A stretch of DNA of 64,000 nt, taken from assembly GCA_033296685.1 (NCBI GenBank), contig MU854316.1, positions 434,001 to 498,000 on the forward strand. The letters are read 5' to 3'. The position numbers and the translations under genes are program-made. Shown one piece after another: positions 57,430 to 64,000 of this stretch. The stretch is from Parachaetomium inaequale. Its lineage: Eukaryota > Ascomycota > Sordariomycetes > Sordariales > Chaetomiaceae. Numbering within the stretch: position 1 is the first letter of the stretch; the number at the start of each line of letters is the position of its first letter. A model generated the notes under the pieces. That model had not been told where the DNA came from, did no database searches, and saw only the letters and a program-made list of their open reading frames with translations.

Positions 57430-57739
57430 GCCGTTGAGGAGTGTGGAAGGGGGTAGTAGTAGCATGTTGTTTTTGACTGTACATATACTTTGCGTGTTTG
57501 GGCTGGAAAAGGCGCTTGCAATGCCGTTGCTAGTGGGCGGTTAAAAGATCTACCGGACTGGCAGTCTAGGGTTTAATTGTCATGTTGTTTGTTTTGCGCC
57601 TCGAAACTACGGTATGCTCGACTACTCGACTGTCCCTGTGACCAAAACCGCCTCTAAAGTATACAGACGCAATAACCACCCTGAATTTCACGCCTAAACA
57701 TACGATAAATAATTTTCCTGCAGTCCGCAACTTCTTCCA
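57430..57739. other. Convergent 3' flanks ILV3 / acyltransferase
   Basis: 310 bp of more A/T-rich sequence, with no gene or clear structure. Confidence 0.5.
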
Positions 57740-58825
57740 TCACCTCTTCGCCCAAGCGGCTAAAAACTCCTTCTTCTCCTTCAACGTCAACCCAACCCTC
57801 TTGGCCCTCCCCAGCCTAGCCAACGCCTCCCCAATCCGATCCAGCAACTGCTGCTCCTCCCTAGTAGGCAGATCCTCGCCGCGCCCCTCCCCGCCACCCC
57901 CTTCCTCCGAGGGGGAGGGGGGATAGTGAAAATCGCCATTGGTCGCCACCGTGGTGTTGTACACGGCCTCGGCGATGCGCACGCGCACGCTGTGCGTCGG
58001 CCGGCCCAGCAGCTTCCACACGAAGCCAGCCCACCCCTTAAAGCCCAGCACGGGCGTCGTGACGTCGGGCGGCGTGTAGCGCATGCTGAGCGGGAAGATG
58101 GCGTTCTCGGCCGGGGCTGTCAGCAGGCACGGGCTGAGCGGGAGGATGCCCCGGCCGTTGGTGGTGCCGCACTCCGGGAACACGGCGACGACGCGGTCTG
58201 GGTGGCGGGCGAGCAGCGCGCGGAGGTCGGTTAGTTCGCCGCCCCCGCCGGCTTGTGTCTTCTTCTCCCATTCTGCGAGGGGGGTGAGTTGTGCCGGCGG
58301 GGAGAGGGCCGCGAGGATCGCCGAGAGCAGGCTGATCTGGCGGACTTTGCGGGAGGCCGGGTGCGAGGCGACGAAGATGGGGTCGAAGACGGCGGCCAGG
58401 TAGAGCGCGTCGATCGGGGAGGTGAAGTTGGCGGCGATGATGGAGCGCGGCTGCGGGACGCGGGAGCGCGGCTGTTGGCTGAGCGAGCCGCGCTTGACGC
58501 CGTCGAGCTGCAGGTCGGCCCACCAGACCCCCGGGATGGCGAGCAGCGACCAGAGGAGGAGCTTGCGGAGCACGGTGGGGAGGAAGGGGAGGTGGTGGAG
58601 GACGAGGAAGTAGGCGGTCGAGTAGGCGAGGAAGATCGGCAGGCGGAAGAGGAAGAGGACGGCGTGGAAGAGGGTTGCCGGGAGCGAGGACTCGGTCGTC
58701 ACGGGCAGGAAGGGGGATATGCCGGAGCCTGTTGGACAAAGGTTAGTTGGGAAAATGGCAACGCAGGGTGAATGCAGTGAGGTAGGGAGCTTGCCTCTAT
58801 CCCGGAACTGCGAAAACTTCTCCAT
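57740..58825 (-). CDS. Lysophospholipid acyltransferase (LOA1/VPS66-like, PlsC superfamily)
   Basis: Exons 58825-58795 and 58728-57740 give 339 aa. The intron between them uses a rare GC donor (GAG|GCAAGC) with a CTAAC branch 13 nt before its CAG acceptor. It is 66 nt without a stop, so retention would add 22 residues in frame. An N-terminal hydrophobic region (about residues 30-90) is a membrane segment. The acyl-acceptor region reads FTSPIDALYLA where PlsC enzymes have the HxxxxD box (here with no His at the first position, as in the divergent LOA1 branch). FPECGTTNGRGIL corresponds to the FPEGTxSxG motif. Yeast Loa1 acylates lysophosphatidic acid at lipid droplets and ER; the same role is inferred. 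The ATG at 58825 is the first in frame. Confidence 0.8.
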   Translation of the reverse strand: MEKFSQFRDRGKLPTSLHSPCVAIFPTNLCPTGSGISPFLPVTTESSLPATLFHAVLFLFRLPIFLAYSTAYFLVLHHLPFLPTVLRKLLLWSLLAIPGVWWADLQLDGVKRGSLSQQPRSRVPQPRSIIAANFTSPIDALYLAAVFDPIFVASHPASRKVRQISLLSAILAALSPPAQLTPLAEWEKKTQAGGGGELTDLRALLARHPDRVVAVFPECGTTNGRGILPLSPCLLTAPAENAIFPLSMRYTPPDVTTPVLGFKGWAGFVWKLLGRPTHSVRVRIAEAVYNTTVATNGDFHYPPSPSEEGGGGEGRGEDLPTREEQQLLDRIGEALARLGRAKRVGLTLKEKKEFLAAWAKR

Positions 58826-59745
58826 GGTCAAAGGCTAGCTTTCTGTCAACGATAGAATTTCCGAAAATAGTCAAAGAAAAATACGGTGCGGGCCGTTGCG
58901 TATGAATTATGGTTGCATGCGTCTGGATGAAGTTGTTGGAATGCTTAAGTTGGATGGCAGAGCAGTGCTTCCACGTTGACAGACGGAGAATAGCTAGGTC
59001 GTCGGTGGGGTGCATTGCAGCAGGAGCCCCGGAGCTTGCATGTGAAATTGTGAATGGAAGCCTCGTGGCACGTGCCTCACAGGCCTAACCGTTAAACAAG
59101 GATCAACCCTAACCCTGCATCAGCACAAAACCCAAGTCACGGCTAACTTTCCTCCTTTCCCTCGCTCTCTACTGCGACGGACATGGTTCCAAGTTTGAGG
59201 TCTCAGGCCCAACCTATGGTGTGATCTCGCGTGCAACTGTCGGAAAACTGGTGCGAGTTCAGGGGAGGGAGACGGCGACCAACAGACTCGTACGATTACC
59301 TTCTGTCTGGCACTGTCTCATGGATTGATGGTGCCAACCCTGGAGATAGTTGATCACATTTTGAGGACTTAACTCCCGGGTTCGACTAATAAATCTTGTG
59401 GTTTTCTGGTCATTTTCTAGAGACGGAAGAACTTCAAGGTGGGGGCTTCACCGTGTCAGTTCAGACTTCAGAGGGTTGAAGGAGCCAGTTGACCCCACAC
59501 CATGCACGGCCCGCCATTGGCTCCCCTGCGCTGCTTGTTTGGTTGCCCCGGTGAACTTGGTCAACTGAACTTTGATGCACTCTGCGCTACACCCGTTGCG
59601 GAGAAGAGCAAATAACTGCACCAGGACAGGCCCGCCACCATCCACAACGTTGCCGACAACCACATCTGCGCCGGGGGCTTTGCTCCTCTCCACCTTCTTG
59701 CTCGTCCACTTTGTGATCCCGCGCATGCGCACGCTCATACTCAAC
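58826..59745. other. Divergent intergenic region acyltransferase / kinesin
   Basis: 920 bp between head-to-head genes. It has a CACGTG palindrome near 59069 and two short CTAACCCT-like words near 59107 that are too few to be telomeric. No gene is seen. Confidence 0.5.
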
Positions 59746-62700
59746 ATGGACGCCTCCGAGAACGCGGTATGTTTACATGGCGACACTCGAGAGCGCCGTC
59801 GCCATCGCAGTTGCTAACATCCCGTGCCACACCAGAGCTTCCGATCGGGCCTTCGGCCGCCTCAAGTTCGCGCCCTGACAGCTGCGCCCATAGCTGCGAC
59901 ATCATGCCTCCAGGAAATGACCGATTCTCAGCACAATGCGCGGGCCCAACCGACAGGCCTTCCCCAGAAACGAACACACAAAGGAAGCAGTATGCGCCCC
60001 CGCTTGACCTTGTTATGTCTCGCTGCGTGGCTGACCTGGACGAACCTGAGCAGTATCATACCCCGACCAGAAGCGCAAGACGCTGGCCGAGAGAGCAGGC
60101 GAACCGCTCAAGTCTGGAATTCCTTCTGTCGGTGCCGGCCTTTCCCGAGCGACCAGCGTTAAGGGCGCGTCAATCGCAAGCCTGTCCACCAATCCCTCCG
60201 CCACAGCATCACGATATGCACACACGAACAACTTTGCCAAAAGCGTCGGCCCCGCGGCTCGGCCGCCGGTGACGGGGAGGGCTCCAACCTCGATGGGCTT
60301 CGCTCAATCCACGACTACCCGCCCACGCGGCCTCACGCGCACACGGCCAGCGACCGCCATGGCGAACCGAGAGATGGAGGACGAGCCTGGACAGGCCAAC
60401 CAGAAGAAGGGTATGAAGATTTCGGACCCTTTTCAGCAGCATCTACAATCCCTGAGGTCGCGAAGAGCCGCTCGTCAGCAGCCAGCGGCTTCGCAACCCC
60501 GGCATCCAAGCAGAGACATCTCGGGGCTCAGTAGGCGCTTCGGAAATCTGTCGCTTGATGATGGCCCGGACAAGAAGTCTGGTGGAGGTCAAGTGGTCTC
60601 CAGCCAATACAAGCAGCCTCTGTCTGGACTGTCCCAGTCGGATGTCCAGGCGGAGAGCATCACCCCCAGCAAGGTCAGCCAGAAAGAAGCAGCCAGAGGC
60701 AACCCACTCGGGCCTGCCACCTCTCAAGGACCGCCTGCGCCAGTGCCAACAACGCCGCCGCAGTCCAAGACATTCAACATGGCGTTGGACATGGTGAACA
60801 CAATACTCAGGAGCCACCAGAAGGGGCCCTTTTTAGCCTCCAAGTCTTGTTCTCCGACCAAGCCGTCATTTCTCGTTAAAGACTCGAATGTAACAAATTT
60901 CACAGGTTGGGACGTCGACGGCCGGCTGAACGAGTTCGAATCGCAATTCAAGGTCATGAAGGAGGCCTTCGATGTCACCATGACCGACAGGAAGGCCTTG
61001 GAAGAAGCGATCGATTTGGCCAAGAATAGGGGTATGTACTTGTGAACAGTGACTATCCGCGTGAGATGCTAACCACAGTGCGCAGCGAGTGATCTTGAAC
61101 GGGAGCAACAACGGCTGGTAGACCAGAACACTCGGCTCCAAAGCCAGCTTGACCTTCAACGACAGGAGAACCTCTCGCTACAGCAGGAGAAGCAATCCAT
61201 GGTTCTCGAGATAGAGGCGGAGCAAAGAAGACAGAAGTACGACCTCGAGGACAGACAACGAGAGCACAAGCACAAGGTCGACGAAATCCGGCGCGAGTTC
61301 AAGGGCGAATTCGACCAGTTGAAGCGGGAGCACCGCGAGGCCTTGGAGGCTATGGAAAGGCACTACCGGGCAGAGCTGGCCGACGAGCAGACCCAGAGGT
61401 CCAGGGAGCTCCAAGACCTACGCTCAAAGCTGGGGGCGGAGCAGCAAGACATGAGCTTGGATCTGCTGAAGAAGGAGCGCGAAGTCCAGGAAATGCGGTC
61501 ACAGGCCGAGGCGCTCAAATCCGATCTCGACCGCGAGCAAACAATCCGGGCGACTCTCCAGCAGCAGATCGCCGAGATGACGACCACCAACATGGCACTG
61601 GAGGACCGGATGCGCGGGCTGCGGGCAAAGATCGACTTCCTCGAATCCGACAGCAAGCAGCAATCCGACTCGTTCGCGAGCATGGAGGCGCGTCTCCAGG
61701 AGGCCCTGCGCGTTGCTGAGGAGGCACGGCAGAAGCTGATCAAGGAGGAGACGGAACGGCGTGTGCTGTTCAACAAGTACCAGGAGCTGAAGGGCAACAT
61801 CCGCGTCATGTGCAGAGTCCGACCGGTCCTCGACTCGTCAGAGGGCGAGGAAGCCAGGATAGCCTTCCCCGATTTCAAAACCTCGTCGCAGATCGACGTC
61901 ACCGGCCCGGAAGAGAAGAGCAGCTTGGGCGCCATCAGCCGCAAGGTGCTCCCGTTCGAGTTCGACCGCGTTTTCGATACCTCGGTGCACAACGAGGAGG
62001 TCTTTGGCGAGATCTCGCAGCTCGTGCAGAGCGCCCTCGACGGCTACAACGTGTGCATCTTCTGCTACGGCCAAACCGGCTCCGGCAAGACCTACACCAT
62101 GTCCTCCCCCGACGGCATGATTCCGCGCGCCACCCACATGATCTACGACACCATCACCAAGCTGCAAGAAAAGTCGTGGACGTACACGATGGAGGGCAGC
62201 TTCGTCGAGGTGTACAACGAGGAGCTGCACGACCTGCTCACGCCGGGGCGCGACGCCGCCGACGGGCGCAGCAGCAGCAAGCGGCTCGAGATCCGCCACG
62301 ACGACGCGCGCAAGCAGACGGCCGTGGTCAACTGCAAAACCGTCGCGCTCGACTCGCCCGACAAGGTCGAGGCCATGCTGCGGCAGGCGCAGAACAACCG
62401 CAGCGTGGCCGCCACCAAGGCCAACGAGCGCTCGTCGCGCTCCCACTCGGTCTTCATCCTCAAGCTGGTCGGCCACAACAGCGCCACGAGCGAGCGCTGC
62501 GAGGGCACGCTCAACCTGGTCGACCTCGCGGGGTCCGAGCGCCTCAAGCACTCGCAGGCCGAGGGCGACCGCATGCGCGAGACGCAGAACATCAACAAGA
62601 GTTTGGCGTGTCTCGGGGACGTGATTGAGGCGCTGGGGCGCGGGTCCGCGCATGTACCCTACCGGAATTCCAAGTTGACGCATCTGCTGCAGTACTCGCT

Positions 62701-62933
62701 TGGCGGGAACTCCAAGACGCTCATGTTTGTCATGGTGAGCCCGCTCGAGGCGCATCTGAAGGAGACGATTACCAGTTTGCGGTTTGCGACTAAGGTATGT
62801 ACCCCTGCTCAAGAGAGATTGAAGATTGGTGCTAACGGTGATGTGTGTATCACAGGTGCATAATACTCATATTGGCACGGCCAAGTCGACCAAGAAATTG
62901 ACGGCTGGCGGCACGCCCGAGTCGGGGCGTTGA
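59746..62933 (+). CDS. klpA: Kinesin-14, C-terminal minus-end motor (KlpA/Kar3 type)
   Basis: This is a minus-end-directed microtubule motor for spindle formation and nuclear movement. Five exons, 59746-59766 (7 codons), 59836-59989, 60054-61031, 61086-62794 and 62856-62933, all join in phase, giving 979 aa. An in-frame ATG at 59725 could add 7 residues. The N-terminal tail is basic and disordered (SFRSGLRPP ... KRTHKGS ... DQKRKTLAERAG), as in microtubule-binding tails. A coiled coil spans about 350-590. The motor follows, starting GNIRVMCRVRPVL, which is the neck-motor junction typical of kinesin-14. Nucleotide motifs are GQTGSGKTYTM (P-loop), NERSSRSHS (switch I) and LVDLAGSER (switch II). 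Placement of the motor at the C-terminus identifies the class. Exons 1-3 rest on splice logic and are less certain than the motor. Confidence 0.92.
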
Positions 62934-63587
62934 GTCTGTTGTGGGTTGGGTGAGGTGGTGCGGTGTGGTGTGATTGAGGAGTTTCCAGTGTTTATGATAC
63001 CATGACTCACTTTATAGTCTTAGCCTGTGTGGTCTGCGCAGCAGCGGGTAGCGCTGTGGAGTATTGTTTTTGTTAGGAGGGAGGGAGGGAGGGAGGGAGG
63101 GAGTCTTTGTTGGTTTGGGGTACAGGGGCTGGCTGGTCGCCTTGTTGTCTCAGGGGTGTTGAGTGGGGAGAGGGGGGTTTTGGTTGGGATTGTATATTTG
63201 GGCTGGGTGGCTAGCTCTGTTTTCTTCTTCCTCTTCTTTTCTCAATGTGGAAAACACTTTGTTGGCATTTTGCGATTAGCTGTGTGTTGCCCTGGTGAAG
63301 TAGGCGGTGGCTGGATGCTAGGACTCGTGGGTGTTGGTGTTTTGGGTGGTTCGGCCAGCAAATGAGAGCACAGCAGCAGCCTTGCGGCACAGCCGTCGAG
63401 CCTCGTCGACCACATCCCCGTTTGGGCGATATGCCTAGTCGTTGGGCTTTCTGTGAGGCGGTTTAGCATAATGAAGGTTTGCTGTTAGGTCTCGCAATTC
63501 TGGGGTTGCCTTCTCTCAGTCATATACCCGTGCTTTACCTGGAATATAGTCGCCAGAGAAGATTTGCGGTATTTCGCTTCAGCCGCC
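62934..63587. other. Intergenic region kinesin / HET gene
   Basis: 654 bp, G/T-rich, with a GGGA tetranucleotide run at 63077-63103. No gene is seen. Confidence 0.5.
63077..63103. repeat. (GGGA)n microsatellite
   Basis: Six or so tandem GGGA units read directly; G-rich enough to form a G-quadruplex in principle. Confidence 0.9.
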
Positions 63588-64000
63588 ATGGGAGATCAAG
63601 TACCGCCACAGGACGACGCGTCGACGGATCAACACCTCACCCCGAATGCAATATACACGCCCCTTTCGAAGGATGAGATCCGCCTCGCCGTCTTGCGAGG
63701 ATGTTCAGATCACAAGGAAGCCATCAGCATCAGCCTGATAACTTCCCGGTGGTCGCCTTCTCAACAATACGAGGCTCTTTCGTATGCTTGGGGAGACCAG
63801 GCCATCCGCGAATGGATTTGGGTAGACAGCGCCCCTCCACGGCTGTGCCCAGTCACACAAAACCTCCACGCAGCGCTGCAACATCTCCGCCGCCGAGACA
63901 GCGACCGGGTGCTGTGGATCGATGCGCTGTGCATCGACCAGGCCAATCTGGAAGAGAAGGAGCAGCAGGTCGGGAGAATGGATCGCATCTACCAGGCGGC
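63588..64000 (+). CDS. HET-domain protein, 5' part (runs off window)
   Basis: ATG at 63588 opens a frame that stays open to the window end (137 codons). The sequence YEALSYAWGD and LWIDALCIDQ are two of the three conserved blocks of the HET (heterokaryon incompatibility) domain, separated by the usual 50 or so residues. The HET domain is found in fungal proteins that can trigger cell death on fusion of unlike strains, though most members have no tested role. The third block and any C-terminal repeats lie beyond the edge. The start is supported by CCGCCATGG context and no in-frame ATG just upstream. Confidence 0.9.
   Translation, partial: MGDQVPPQDDASTDQHLTPNAIYTPLSKDEIRLAVLRGCSDHKEAISISLITSRWSPSQQYEALSYAWGDQAIREWIWVDSAPPRLCPVTQNLHAALQHLRRRDSDRVLWIDALCIDQANLEEKEQQVGRMDRIYQA

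Noticed and set aside
55690..57465. 591-codon antisense ORF opposite ILV3
   Set aside because: Same codon-bias effect; the sequence is low-complexity and the sense strand is an unambiguous dihydroxy-acid dehydratase.
59098..59120. CTAACCCT-like words suggesting telomeric repeats
   Set aside because: Only one or two imperfect units in an ordinary divergent promoter, flanked by conserved genes on both sides.
59370..59400. tRNA B-box-like GGGTTCGACTAA
   Set aside because: No matching A box, acceptor stem or anticodon arm at the correct distances.
1..64000. CRISPR arrays, rRNA genes and RIP-mutated transposon relics
   Set aside because: No regularly spaced repeats, no rRNA-like conserved sequence (including dispersed 5S), and no AT-rich TpA-laden tract was found.

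Overview
The window is nuclear DNA of a filamentous ascomycete, most likely a Sordariomycete close to Sordariales/Chaetomiaceae. The evidence is short introns (about 50-150 nt) with GT-AG ends and CTAAC/CTGAC branch sites, strong GC3 bias in highly expressed genes such as HSP90 and dihydroxy-acid dehydratase, kilobase-scale intergenic regions, and fungus-specific genes (TeaR, HET-domain protein, ARE-type sterol acyltransferase). This placement is inferred from gene content and intron style, not from a database search. Exon boundaries were worked out by hand from splice motifs and reading-frame continuity.

Layout. 1-6.9 kb: 3' part of TAF5, retromer sorting nexin VPS5, mitoribosomal bL31m on the minus strand, and a flavin-reductase-like protein. 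7.0-13.0 kb: an intact three-exon FKBP12 gene on the minus strand at 12.4-13.0 kb, a second truncated copy of its 3' end at 7.0-7.3 kb, and between them a cassette with two unrecognised plus-strand genes. One encodes 792 aa with a stretched Zn2Cys6-like cysteine cluster, the other is a small C2H2-finger gene. 14-31 kb: an unusual aquaporin, HSP90, a Ser/Thr kinase, a sterol O-acyltransferase, and a J-domain protein with long RE/RD repeats. 30-49 kb is sparse and holds a metallophosphoesterase, a TeaR-like CaaX protein, and an isolated 110-aa double-CxxC protein inside about 10 kb without other recognisable genes. 49-64 kb is dense again: primase large subunit, an assembly gap next to a perfect 32-bp inverted repeat, an unknown mitochondrial protein, mitochondrial ClpP, ILV3, a lysophospholipid acyltransferase, a kinesin-14, and the start of a HET-domain gene that runs off the right end.

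Most genes are unrelated housekeeping genes. A few share a compartment: bL31m, ClpP, ILV3 and the 467-aa protein all appear mitochondrial. TeaR and kinesin-14 both belong to microtubule-dependent polarity and division.

The best candidate for an undescribed system is the 7.0-12.6 kb region. The left FKBP12 tail is 95.6% identical to the intact gene's tail over 135 coding bases. It lies where the native 3' end would be, tail-to-tail with the flavin reductase gene. Four of the five differing codons are synonymous. This is the footprint expected if a selfish element had inserted into FKBP12 exon 3 and carried in a replacement 3' end, as WHO elements do at FBA1 in budding yeasts. That interpretation is inference; the duplication and the cassette are visible directly.
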